Source: an uncultured Eubacteriales bacterium
Lineage (GTDB): Bacteria; Bacillota; Clostridia; Lachnospirales; Lachnospiraceae
Length of the DNA: 26,528 bases
Reading direction: 5' to 3'
NCBI GenBank assembly: GCA_900539455.1
Contig: UQCD01000024.1
Span: 1 to 26,528, forward strand
Within the stretch, counting starts at the first letter, position 1. Each line of letters opens with the position of its first letter. The position numbers were made by a program, and so were the translations under genes. The notes below the pieces were generated by a model that was not told the DNA's origin, searched no databases, and saw only the letters and a list, made by a program, of their open reading frames with translations. This document shows, in pieces, positions 14,627 to 22,354 of this stretch.

Positions 14627-17036
14627 AGAATTGCTACAGAAAAAATATGTTTTATTAGATGGTGCTATGGGTACAATGCTTCAAAAAAGTGGGTTAAAAT
14701 TAGGTGCAATTCCAGAAGAAATGAATATTAATGAGCCAGAGGTCATCCGGAAAATTCATAGAGCATATGTAGAGGCTGGCTCTGATGTTATATATGCAAA
14801 TACCTTTGGTGCTAATGGTTATAAACTAAAAAATAGCAAATATTCCGTAGAAGAAATCATTAGTACAGGTGTAGCTATTGCAAAAAAGGCTACAGAAGGC
14901 TATTCTGCCTTGGTGGCATTAGATTTGGGACCAATAGGCCAGCTCCTTGAGCCTACAGGAAGTCTTGCTTTTGAGGAGGCTTATGATATATATAAGGAAC
15001 AGATATTGGCTGGAAAGGCTGCTGATGTTATTGTACTTGAAACACAGACAGATTTATTAGAGGTTAAGGCTGCGGTTTTAGCAGCTAAGGAAAACAGCAA
15101 TTTACCTATAATAGTAACTATGACCTTTGAACAAAACCATAGAACCTTTACTGGCTGCAGCATTAAATCTATGGCTAGAACACTTAGTCTGTTGGGAGTT
15201 GATGCAATAGGTGTTAACTGTTCATTAGGACCTGATGAGCTTGTACCTATTGTTTCAGAGCTTAATAAATGGACAAATCTTCCAATAGTTGTTAAGCCAA
15301 ATGCAGGTTTGCCAGACCCTATGACCAATACCTATAATGTTTCACCAACGGATTTTTCTAACAGTATGAAAAAAATGGCAGACATCGGAGTTAAAGTATA
15401 TGGTGGCTGCTGTGGTACTACGGCAGAATATATTAGTGTTTTAAAACAAATGTTAGAGGAATATGATATTGCAAAAAATTGTACAAAAATTATTCCTGTA
15501 ACTGTTTGTAGTGCAACCAGTTCAGTTACTATAGATGAGCCTAGAATTATTGGTGAAAGAATAAATCCAACTGGCAAAAAGAAGTTTAAGGAAGCGCTTT
15601 TGAACAATGATATTAATTATATATTAAATCAGGCAATAGAACAGATTGATGCCGGAGCAGATATTCTTGATGTTAATGTGGGTCTGCCTGGAATTGACGA
15701 AAAGGATATGATGATTAGAACTATAAAGGCATTACAGGGTGTTGTAGATGTGCCTTTGCAGATTGACTCTACTATTCCGGCAGTATTAGAGGGAGCACTT
15801 AGAGTTTATAATGGTGTACCTATTGTAAATTCAGTAAATGGTGAAGAAAAATCAATGAATACAGTGCTTCCATTAGTAAAGAAGTATGGTGCCTGTGTAG
15901 TTGGACTTGCATTAGATGAAAATGGTATTCCTAAAACAGCAGAGGGCAGATTTGAGATTGCAAAGAAGATAATGGATAGAGCCACTGAATATGGAATACC
16001 GAAGGAGAATGTTTTTATAGATTGTCTTACTCTTACAGCCAGTGCAGAGCAGGCAGGAGTTATGGAAACCTTAAAAGCATTAAAGAGGGTAAAGGACGAG
16101 TTGGGCTTAAAGACGGTATTGGGTGTTTCAAATATTTCCTTTGGCCTGCCAAACAGAGAGCTTGTAAATCAGGCGTTTCTTACTATGGCACTTCAAAATG
16201 GATTGGATTTACCAATTATTAATCCAAATATTACAGCTATGACAGGTGCTTTTATGTCATATAAAGTGCTTACTAATATTGATAAAAACTCAATGAAGTA
16301 TATTGAAAAATTTACTGATGTGGTTTTAAAAACTACAGCCACCTCTGACAGCAAAAGAGTAGAACAGACACAGTTAAGCTTTGATACAACTACCGAAATC
16401 GGTGAGATTAAAGCAAAGCTGTTCCATGCTATAGATAGTGGTTTAAAGGACGAAGGCTCTCTATATACTAAGGCACTTTTAGACAGAGAAGATTATGATT
16501 CTATGTCCTTAGTTAATGAAATACTTATTCCAGCCTTAGATAAAACCGGAGAATTATTTGAAAAGGGAAAAATCTTTCTTCCACAGCTTATATTATCGGC
16601 ACAGGTTGCACAAAGCTGCTTTGAAGTAATAAAGGAAAAAATGAGTGCCTCTGATAATGAACCTATCAGCAAAGGAAAAATAGTTATATGTACTGTTAAG
16701 GGGGATATTCATGATATTGGAAAGAATATTGTAAAGGTTTTGCTGGAAAACTATGGCTATACAGTTATTGATTTAGGAAAAGATGTAGATTATCAGACAG
16801 TAGTTGATGCAGCTATTAAGCATAAGGTTAAGCTGGTAGGATTATCAGCACTTATGACAACAACCTTAGTTTCGATGAAGGAAACAATTAAGTTGCTTAG
16901 AGAAAATAATGTAGATTGTAAGGTGGTTGTAGGCGGAGCTGTGCTTACACCAGATTATGCTAAGGAAATCGGGGCAGATTACTATGCAAAGGATGCAAAG
17001 GAAACTGTAGATATAGCAAAAGAGGTTATAGGTTAA
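14616..17036 (+). CDS. metH: Cobalamin-dependent methionine synthase lacking the activation domain
   Basis: MetH transfers the methyl group of 5-methyl-THF through cobalamin to homocysteine. With GTG 14616 as start (after GAGGTGAT, 5-nt gap) it is 806 aa; a GTG at 14607 is in frame but overlaps that ribosome binding site. Domains: homocysteine methyltransferase about 1-285, with zinc ligands Cys202 (GVNCSLGP) and Cys265-Cys266 (GGCCGTT); pterin-binding domain about 305-570, starting IIGERINPTGKKKF; four-helix cap about 590-680; and Rossmann B12 domain about 685-806, with DxHxxG at 697-702 and cobalt-ligand His699. The usual fifth domain is absent and is encoded by the preceding gene, which overlaps by 11 bp. 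Confidence 0.96.
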   Translation: MDFKELLQKKYVLLDGAMGTMLQKSGLKLGAIPEEMNINEPEVIRKIHRAYVEAGSDVIYANTFGANGYKLKNSKYSVEEIISTGVAIAKKATEGYSALVALDLGPIGQLLEPTGSLAFEEAYDIYKEQILAGKAADVIVLETQTDLLEVKAAVLAAKENSNLPIIVTMTFEQNHRTFTGCSIKSMARTLSLLGVDAIGVNCSLGPDELVPIVSELNKWTNLPIVVKPNAGLPDPMTNTYNVSPTDFSNSMKKMADIGVKVYGGCCGTTAEYISVLKQMLEEYDIAKNCTKIIPVTVCSATSSVTIDEPRIIGERINPTGKKKFKEALLNNDINYILNQAIEQIDAGADILDVNVGLPGIDEKDMMIRTIKALQGVVDVPLQIDSTIPAVLEGALRVYNGVPIVNSVNGEEKSMNTVLPLVKKYGACVVGLALDENGIPKTAEGRFEIAKKIMDRATEYGIPKENVFIDCLTLTASAEQAGVMETLKALKRVKDELGLKTVLGVSNISFGLPNRELVNQAFLTMALQNGLDLPIINPNITAMTGAFMSYKVLTNIDKNSMKYIEKFTDVVLKTTATSDSKRVEQTQLSFDTTTEIGEIKAKLFHAIDSGLKDEGSLYTKALLDREDYDSMSLVNEILIPALDKTGELFEKGKIFLPQLILSAQVAQSCFEVIKEKMSASDNEPISKGKIVICTVKGDIHDIGKNIVKVLLENYGYTVIDLGKDVDYQTVVDAAIKHKVKLVGLSALMTTTLVSMKETIKLLRENNVDCKVVVGGAVLTPDYAKEIGADYYAKDAKETVDIAKEVIG

Positions 17037-17497
17037 TGTTAAAGGAAATTTTAGATAAAAATACTTGTGCAGCCTGTCGTATCTGCTGTTCCTTTGTGGA
17101 GGCTGATGCGTGGGAAACGCCAGTTTTCACAAGTGCTAAAATTGATTATAAGAAACCCTGGTTTAAGTGTATTGGCAAGAACAGCCATACACTTAAATTT
17201 TTCTTTGAAAATGATAAGGAAATAAAATTATGTCCTTACTTAGATGAAAAGACAGGATGTACCTTAAAGGGAGAGGAAAAGCCGGTGGATTGTAAAATGT
17301 GGCCGCTTAGGGTAATGAAAAAACGAGATGGGTTATATATAACCTTAGCACCTATTTGTAAAGGGATTACAGTAGAGCATATTCCAAAGCTGAAAGAAAT
17401 GCTGGATAATGGATTAAGAGAAGAAATAATGAAAAATCTGGTTGATGATATGGTAAAGGAATATGAAGAAGAGTATATAATAATTGAGAAAATATAG
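17036..17497 (+). CDS. YkgJ-family cysteine cluster protein
   Basis: A 153-aa protein of the YkgJ (Fe-S or zinc cysteine-cluster) family. It has CAACRICC near the N-terminus (Cys11, 14, 17, 18) and further cysteines at 45 (FKC), 66 (KLCPYLD), 75 (TGCTLKG), 86 (VDCKMWP) and 108 (APICKG). The CPYL, GCTL and CKMWPL elements are the family signature. The bound metal and function are not settled for most members. Its ATG overlaps the metH stop (TAATG), so translation is probably coupled, which hints at a link to cobalamin-dependent methyl transfer or its redox upkeep. It is the last gene of the cluster, before a shared terminator. Confidence 0.88.
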   Translation: MLKEILDKNTCAACRICCSFVEADAWETPVFTSAKIDYKKPWFKCIGKNSHTLKFFFENDKEIKLCPYLDEKTGCTLKGEEKPVDCKMWPLRVMKKRDGLYITLAPICKGITVEHIPKLKEMLDNGLREEIMKNLVDDMVKEYEEEYIIIEKI

Positions 17498-17511
17498 CAC
17501 AAAGGCCAAAA

Positions 17512-17538
17512 AAAACTACCTCGGAATGAGGTAGTTTT
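17512..17538. terminator. Bidirectional intrinsic terminator between ykgJ-like gene and rpmB
   Basis: An 11-bp perfect stem pairs 17512-17522 with 17528-17538 around GGAAT. On the + strand it runs into TTTTAATTT; on the - strand, transcripts from rpmB run into a tract of eight T (complement of the A run at 17508-17515). It therefore serves both convergent genes. Confidence 0.85.
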
Positions 17539-17551
17539 AATTTCGTCTTAA

Positions 17552-17737
17552 TTAAGCTCTTTCAACTAAACCAGACTTAAGACAAGAAGTACAAACATAC
17601 ATCTTCTTAGCGGCACCGTTTACCTTAACTCTTACAGATTTGATGTTTGATTTCCACATCTTGTTTGATCTTCTATGAGAATGGCTCACAGCATTACCGA
17701 AGTGAGCAGATTTACTACAAATTGCACATTTAGCCAT
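17552..17737 (-). CDS. rpmB: Large ribosomal subunit protein bL28
   Basis: The 61-aa protein begins MAKCAICSKSAHFGNAVSHS and contains the basic HRRSNKMWKSNI segment typical of bL28. It keeps both CxxC pairs (Cys4/Cys7 and CTSC near the C-terminus), so it is the zinc-binding form. It is the only minus-strand gene found in the window. The start follows AAGGAGGTGCAATT on the minus strand. It is transcribed from its own promoter, divergently from the asp23 gene, and ends at the bidirectional terminator. The order rpmB (reverse), asp23, fakA, recG is common in Firmicutes. Confidence 0.97.
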   Translation of the reverse strand: MAKCAICSKSAHFGNAVSHSHRRSNKMWKSNIKSVRVKVNGAAKKMYVCTSCLKSGLVERA

Positions 17738-17760
17738 AATTGCACCTCCTTAATTCTAAT

Positions 17761-17778
17761 TGGTCAAAATTATGACCA
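17761..17778 (-). promoter_or_regulatory. Small hairpin in the rpmB 5' leader
   Basis: TGGTCA (17761-17766) and TGACCA (17773-17778) form a 6-bp perfect inverted repeat with a 6-nt AAATTA spacer, between the rpmB promoter and its ribosome binding site. It could be an mRNA hairpin or a protein operator. Short palindromes arise by chance, so confidence is low. Confidence 0.3.
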
Positions 17779-17791
17779 CACAACGAATGAT

Positions 17792-17820
17792 ATTTTAACA
17801 GAAAAAATACCATTTGGCAA
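17792..17820 (-). promoter_or_regulatory. Promoter for rpmB (extended -10)
   Basis: On the minus strand TTGCCA (17815-17820 of the + strand) is 17 bp from TAAAAT (17792-17797), preceded by TGT. This is close to the sigma-A consensus with an extended -10 and is well placed for rpmB. Confidence 0.7.
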
Positions 17821-17849
17821 GCACTTTTAGAAAAAAATATATATTTATG

Positions 17850-17878
17850 TTTTCAAAAATATAATTGTATGCTATAAT
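17850..17878 (+). promoter_or_regulatory. Promoter for the asp23-fakA transcript (extended -10)
   Basis: TTTTCA (17850-17855) and a perfect TATAAT (17873-17878), preceded by TGC, are spaced by 17 bp. It is back to back with the rpmB promoter; the two -35 boxes are 29 bp apart. An in-frame ATG at 17879 falls right behind the -10 and cannot be the translation start. Confidence 0.75.
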
Positions 17879-17920
17879 GTGCATTATATGAGAAAATGTC
17901 ATAGAATAGGAGGTTTTGCT

Positions 17921-18280
17921 ATGAAAGGAAAAATGTCTACAGAGTTAGGTGAAGTCCTTATAGATGAGGCAGTTATAGCAAAATATGCCGGCACTACAGC
18001 GGTTGAGTGCTTTGGTATTGTTGGTATGGCGGCAGTAAGTGTTGCGGATGGACTTGTAAAGTTATTAAAAAAAGATAGTCTTACAAAGGGAATAGATGTA
18101 CAGATTGGTGAAGGAAATGAAATCACTATTGATTTTCATGTTATTGTGTCATATGGTGTAAATATTCCTTCAGTTACAGATAATCTTGTATCTAGTGTAA
18201 AATATAAGGTTGAAGAGTTTACTGGATTAAAGGTACAGAAGATTAATATTTTTGTAGAAGGCGTAAGAATCATCGATTAG
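17921..18280 (+). CDS. Asp23/Gls24 family envelope stress protein (YloU-like)
   Basis: A 119-aa member of the Asp23/Gls24 family (YloU in Bacillus), small proteins tied to the inner face of the membrane and linked to envelope stress in several Firmicutes. The sequence begins MKGKMSTELGEVLIDEAVIA and has the typical alternation ending VEEFTGLKVQKINIFVEGVR. The start ATG at 17921 lies 7 nt after AGGAGG (17908-17913), which decides against an upstream ATG at 17879. fakA follows after 27 bp, and the asp23-fakA pairing is widely conserved. A stem-loop spans its stop codon. Confidence 0.92.
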   Translation: MKGKMSTELGEVLIDEAVIAKYAGTTAVECFGIVGMAAVSVADGLVKLLKKDSLTKGIDVQIGEGNEITIDFHVIVSYGVNIPSVTDNLVSSVKYKVEEFTGLKVQKINIFVEGVRIID

Positions 18281-18289
18281 TGATTCTTA
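18264..18289 (+). promoter_or_regulatory. Hairpin spanning the asp23 stop codon, just before the fakA ribosome binding site
   Basis: TAAGAATCA (18264-18272) pairs perfectly with TGATTCTTA (18281-18289) over 9 bp around an 8-nt loop that contains the TAG stop codon. The AGGAGGA ribosome binding site of the next gene begins at 18294. No T tract follows, so it is not an intrinsic terminator. It may set the ratio of the two proteins or protect the asp23 message end. Confidence 0.45.
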
Positions 18290-18307
18290 AGTTAGGAGGA
18301 CATTCTT

Positions 18308-19969
18308 GTGATAAATACAATAGACGGCGCATTGATGAAAAAAATGTTTTTAGCAGGCGCAGCTAATCTTGATTCTAAAAAGGAATGGATAAATGAGTTA
18401 AATGTATTCCCTGTTCCAGATGGAGATACAGGTACAAATATGTCTTTAACCATTATGTCGGCAGCAAAGGAAGTCAACAATTTAACTGATGATTCATTTG
18501 AAAGCATATGTAAAGCCATCTCATCTGGTTCATTAAGAGGAGCCAGGGGAAACTCAGGTGTTATTTTGTCGCAGTTATTCAGAGGCTTTACAAAAGAAGT
18601 AAAAACAGTTGAGGTTATTGATGCAAAGGTCATTGCTAAATCTTTTGACAGAGCTGTTGAAACAGCTTATAAGGCTGTTATGAAGCCAAAGGAGGGAACA
18701 ATCCTTACTGTTGCAAAGGGTGTTGCTGAAAAGGCTATGCAGATGGCAGCAAAGACAGATGATCTGGACAAAATATTTAGTGAAGTTATCGCGCATGGTG
18801 ATTATGTTCTTAGCCAGACACCAGAAATGCTTCCTGTTTTAAAACAGGCTGGAGTTGTTGACTCAGGCGGACAGGGTCTTATGGTTGTATTAAAGGGTGC
18901 ATATGATGCTTTTTTAGGTAAGGAAATTGACTTTACAAGCCTTGAACAGCCAAAGGCAAATGTAAACAAGAAAGCTGCTGCAAATGAAGCTGAGGTTGAC
19001 ATAAAATTTGGATATTGTACAGAATTTATCATTATGTTAGAAAAACATTTTGATACAAGTGATGAATTAAAGTTTAAGGGATATTTAGAGTCAATAGGAG
19101 ATTCTATAGTAGTTGTTGCTGATGATGATATTGTCAAAGTACATGTTCATACAAATGACCCGGGACTTGCAATTCAAAAGGCACTTACTTACGGCTCACT
19201 TACAAAGATGAAAATTGACAATATGCGTGAAGAACACGAAGAAAAACTTATAAAGGATGCACAAAAACAGGCTGAAGCAAGCAAAAAGAGCGAGCCAGAA
19301 ATGCCGCATAAGGCAGTTGGATTTATTTCAGTTTCTATAGGTGAAGGCATTAATGAAATCTTCAAGGGACTTGGTGTTGACTACATTATCGAAGGTGGTC
19401 AGACTATGAATCCAAGCACTGAGGATATGCTGAACGCTATTGAAAAGGTTAATGCAGACACTATTTATATTCTTCCAAATAACAAAAATATTATTTTGGC
19501 TGCAAATCAGGCACAAAGTCTTGTTGAGGACAAAAACATAGTAGTTATTCCTTCAAAAACTGTACCACAGGGAATTACAGCACTTATAAATTATATTACA
19601 GAGGATTCTGTTGAAGAGAACACACAGAGAATGATCGAGGAAATGGGCAATGTAAAAACCGGTCAGGTCACATATGCTGTTCGTGATACAGAGCTTGACG
19701 GAAAGAAAATCAAGGAAAATGATATAATGGGTATAGGTGATAGTGGTATTTTATCAGTTACAAAGGATATAAAGGAAACTACTATTGAGTTATTAAAGGA
19801 ATTGATTGATGATGATTCAGAAATAGTTAGCATTTATTATGGAGCAGAGGTTACAGAAGAGGATGCTAATGAAATAGCTGAGGAAATCACAAACATAAAC
19901 GATGGTATTGATGTAGAAGTAAATTACGGTGGTCAGCCAATTTATTATTATGTTGTATCAGTAGAATAA
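18308..19969 (+). CDS. fakA: DhaL/DegV-domain protein, fatty acid kinase ATP-binding subunit (FakA/YloV)
   Basis: FakA phosphorylates fatty acids held by a FakB (DegV-family) carrier; the acyl-phosphate product is a substrate of PlsY, which is also in this window. The 553-aa protein has an N-terminal DhaL kinase domain with the nucleotide/Mg loop NVFPVPDGDTGTNMS (residues 32-46, Asp38 and Asp40) and GARGNSGVILSQ (78-89). A middle domain with a CTEFIIMLE segment follows (about 225-310), then a C-terminal DegV-like domain (about 330-553). The start codon is GTG, 7 nt after AGGAGGA. No fakB gene is present in the window. Domain order and length fit FakA/YloV rather than dihydroxyacetone kinase, which lacks the C-terminal part. 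Confidence 0.9.
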   Translation: MINTIDGALMKKMFLAGAANLDSKKEWINELNVFPVPDGDTGTNMSLTIMSAAKEVNNLTDDSFESICKAISSGSLRGARGNSGVILSQLFRGFTKEVKTVEVIDAKVIAKSFDRAVETAYKAVMKPKEGTILTVAKGVAEKAMQMAAKTDDLDKIFSEVIAHGDYVLSQTPEMLPVLKQAGVVDSGGQGLMVVLKGAYDAFLGKEIDFTSLEQPKANVNKKAAANEAEVDIKFGYCTEFIIMLEKHFDTSDELKFKGYLESIGDSIVVVADDDIVKVHVHTNDPGLAIQKALTYGSLTKMKIDNMREEHEEKLIKDAQKQAEASKKSEPEMPHKAVGFISVSIGEGINEIFKGLGVDYIIEGGQTMNPSTEDMLNAIEKVNADTIYILPNNKNIILAANQAQSLVEDKNIVVIPSKTVPQGITALINYITEDSVEENTQRMIEEMGNVKTGQVTYAVRDTELDGKKIKENDIMGIGDSGILSVTKDIKETTIELLKELIDDDSEIVSIYYGAEVTEEDANEIAEEITNINDGIDVEVNYGGQPIYYYVVSVE

Positions 19970-19975
19970 AACTGT

Positions 19976-19996
19976 AAGCTGTAAATTTCACAGCTT
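19976..19996 (+). other. Short hairpin after fakA
   Basis: AAGCTGT (19976-19982) pairs with ACAGCTT (19990-19996), leaving a 7-nt loop, a few bases after the fakA stop. It has no T tract and stands ahead of the long-stem terminator; it probably stabilises the 3' end or is incidental. Confidence 0.3.
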
Positions 19997-20008
19997 GCTG
20001 TAATATAG

Positions 20009-20057
20009 CCGGCACTATTATTTATAATTAAAGTTATTAATAATGTGTCGGTTTTTT
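20009..20057 (+). terminator. Long-stem intrinsic terminator after fakA
   Basis: CCGGCAC (20009-20015) pairs with GTGTCGG (20045-20051, one G·U). The stem continues, after a bulged base at 20016, through an AT-rich part (20017-20027 with 20034-20044, one mismatch) to the loop TTAAAG. Six T follow at 20052-20057. This is a convincing terminator, so recG may need its own promoter, which I could not pin down. Confidence 0.85.
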
Positions 20058-20095
20058 ATTGATAAATATGTTAAAAAGTAAAAAGGTAAATTAAT

Positions 20096-22156
20096 ATGAA
20101 TATTGATGGTATAAAGGGCATTGGAGAAAAAACTAAGGAATTATTTGAAAAGATTAATATATATGATACAAAGGATTTGATTAATTATTATCCTAGAAAT
20201 TACGATTTTTTTGGAAAACCAGTTCCTATAGATACTATTGATAATGAAAAGGTGGTATCAATTATTGGAAAATTTCATAACAGGCTGGTACCTGCTTCTA
20301 AGGGAAAAGTTAAGATTACAAGTGGAATATTTATAGATGAAAATGGAATGAAGCTGCAAATTATTTGGTATAATATGCCATACCTTGCAAAGACAATATT
20401 TGTAGATACAGTTTATATTTTGCGAGGAACTTTAAAAAGGGATAAATCAGGCAGAATTGTAAAAATGTTTCAGCCAGAGGTGTATACAACTGAAAAATAC
20501 AAAGAAAAGCTGGACTCCCTACAGCCTATATATTCCCTGACAAAAGGTCTTACCAATAATATTGTAAAAAAGGCTGTATTAGAAAGCTTTAGAATACATA
20601 AGGATATTGTAGAGTTTGAATATTTACCTGAAAATATTAGAAGTAAAAAGGGACTTATTAGCGAGGAGGCTGCTCTGCACCAAATTCATTTTCCTAAAAA
20701 CAAAGAAGAGGCTGTAAGAGCCAGAAAAAGATTATCCTTTGATGAATTTTTACTTTTTATTTTATCACTTAAAAGACTAAAAAAAACAGATAACAATATA
20801 CAAAATCAGTTTAATGTTTCAATGAATAAAAAGACAGAAGAATTTATCGAAAAGCTGCCATTTAGTCTGACCAATGCCCAAAAGAAGGTAATAGGAGAGA
20901 TTAATATTGATATGTCCTCTAGCAAAGTTATGAATCGGCTGATACAGGGAGATGTAGGCAGTGGTAAAACCATAGTTGCACAAATTGCATTAATGAATAC
21001 TGTTTATGCGGGCTATCAGGGTGGACTAATGGCACCTACAGAGGTCTTGGCAAAGCAGCATTATGATAATTTTGTTGAATGCTTTGAAAAATATAATATA
21101 GATATAAAGGTGGTTTTACTTACCGGATCAATGACAGTAAAGGAAAAAAAAGAAGCTTATTACAAAATTGAAAATGGTATTGCAGACATAATAATAGGCA
21201 CACATGCACTTATTGTAGATAAAGTAAAATATAAAAAATTAGGCTTAGTCATAACTGATGAACAGCATCGTTTTGGTGTGGCACAGAGAAAAAACTTTTT
21301 CACAAAAGGAGAAAATCCACATATATTAGTTATGTCAGCAACTCCTATTCCAAGAACCTTAGCTATTATATTATATGGTGATTTGGATATATCTATTATT
21401 GATGAATTACCAAGCAACCGTCTGCCTGTTAAAAATTGTGTTGTGACTACAGACTATAGACCGAAGGCATATGATTTTATTAAAAAACAGATAGATTTAG
21501 GACATCAGGTTTACATAATTTGCCCTATGGTAGAAGAAAATGATAACATTGAAGCCTGTGATGTAGTAAGCTATGCAGAGCAGCTAAGGGAAGTATTTTC
21601 AGAAGAGTATAAGATTGAATATTTACATGGCAAAATGAAGGCAAAGGATAAAAACAGTATAATGGAGAGGTTTGCCAGTGGAGATGTTCATATTTTAGTT
21701 TCAACAACAGTTATTGAGGTAGGCGTAAATGTTCCAAATACAACAGTTATGATGGTAGAAAATTCAGAAAGGTTTGGACTTGCGACACTTCACCAGCTAA
21801 GAGGAAGAGTAGGACGAGGAGATAGTCAGTCCTATTGTATATTTGTAAGTGGCTCAAAAAACGAAGAAAAATTAAAAAGATTAAAGATTTTAAATGAGTC
21901 GAATGATGGCTTTTATATTGCCTCTGAGGATTTAAAGCTTCGTGGCCCGGGAGATTTGTTTGGCATAAAGCAAAGTGGAGATTTAATATTTAAAATTGGT
22001 GATATTTATGGTGATGCAGATATGCTTAAGGAGGCATCACAGGTGGCTAAAGAAATAGAAGAAAATTCTAATACCTTTACACCAAAGGATTTAGAGCTTT
22101 TAAATGAAAAGATAAATAAATATACCTATGAGGTATTAAGCAGGGTTAATTTGTAA
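20096..22156 (+). CDS. recG: ATP-dependent DNA helicase RecG
   Basis: RecG remodels stalled replication forks and branched recombination intermediates. The 686-aa protein has an N-terminal wedge (OB-fold) domain, about 1-150, starting INIYDTKDLINYYPRNY-like after the first 19 residues. Helicase motifs follow: Walker A GDVGSGKT (285-292), MAPTEVLA (312-319), the DEQH box (388-391) in ITDEQHRFG, SATPIPRT, and later VSTTVIEVGVNVPN and HQLRGRVGRG, motifs V and VI. The C-terminal RecG-specific region has GPGDLFGIKQSG. Length is normal. The ribosome binding site AAAGGT is weak. The asp23-fakA-recG order is widely shared in Firmicutes, although a strong terminator separates recG from fakA here. Confidence 0.97.
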   Translation: MNIDGIKGIGEKTKELFEKINIYDTKDLINYYPRNYDFFGKPVPIDTIDNEKVVSIIGKFHNRLVPASKGKVKITSGIFIDENGMKLQIIWYNMPYLAKTIFVDTVYILRGTLKRDKSGRIVKMFQPEVYTTEKYKEKLDSLQPIYSLTKGLTNNIVKKAVLESFRIHKDIVEFEYLPENIRSKKGLISEEAALHQIHFPKNKEEAVRARKRLSFDEFLLFILSLKRLKKTDNNIQNQFNVSMNKKTEEFIEKLPFSLTNAQKKVIGEINIDMSSSKVMNRLIQGDVGSGKTIVAQIALMNTVYAGYQGGLMAPTEVLAKQHYDNFVECFEKYNIDIKVVLLTGSMTVKEKKEAYYKIENGIADIIIGTHALIVDKVKYKKLGLVITDEQHRFGVAQRKNFFTKGENPHILVMSATPIPRTLAIILYGDLDISIIDELPSNRLPVKNCVVTTDYRPKAYDFIKKQIDLGHQVYIICPMVEENDNIEACDVVSYAEQLREVFSEEYKIEYLHGKMKAKDKNSIMERFASGDVHILVSTTVIEVGVNVPNTTVMMVENSERFGLATLHQLRGRVGRGDSQSYCIFVSGSKNEEKLKRLKILNESNDGFYIASEDLKLRGPGDLFGIKQSGDLIFKIGDIYGDADMLKEASQVAKEIEENSNTFTPKDLELLNEKINKYTYEVLSRVNL

Positions 22157-22196
22157 AAGGACTTTAAATTATTAAAGGTATTAATAAACCGAAAGT

Positions 22197-22237
22197 ATAT
22201 ACAGAAGAAATATACATTGATTTTTAACTGTATATTT
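22197..22237 (+). other. AT-rich alternative stem-loops between recG and ddl
   Basis: ATATACAG (22197-22204) can pair with CTGTATAT (22228-22235), and AAATATACA (22208-22216) can pair with TGTATATTT (22229-22237). The two pairings share the right arm and exclude each other. The sequence is so AT-rich that chance pairing is likely. The rest of the 198-bp gap carries the ddl promoter and no other feature that I can support. Confidence 0.25.
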
Positions 22238-22246
22238 AGTAAAATA

Positions 22247-22274
22247 TTGTGATAGTATTGGCTTAATATATAAT
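22247..22274 (+). promoter_or_regulatory. Candidate promoter for ddl-murF
   Basis: TTGTGA (22247-22252) and TATAAT (22269-22274) are spaced by 16 bp, about 80 bp ahead of the ddl start. The -10 is perfect and the -35 is acceptable. Confidence 0.55.
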
Positions 22275-22354
22275 GGGCTTGGATGTTTTAAATTAAAACA
22301 TAATAAAACATAAAAATTAAATTCATATAAGAAATTATCTTTAGGAGGAAAATT

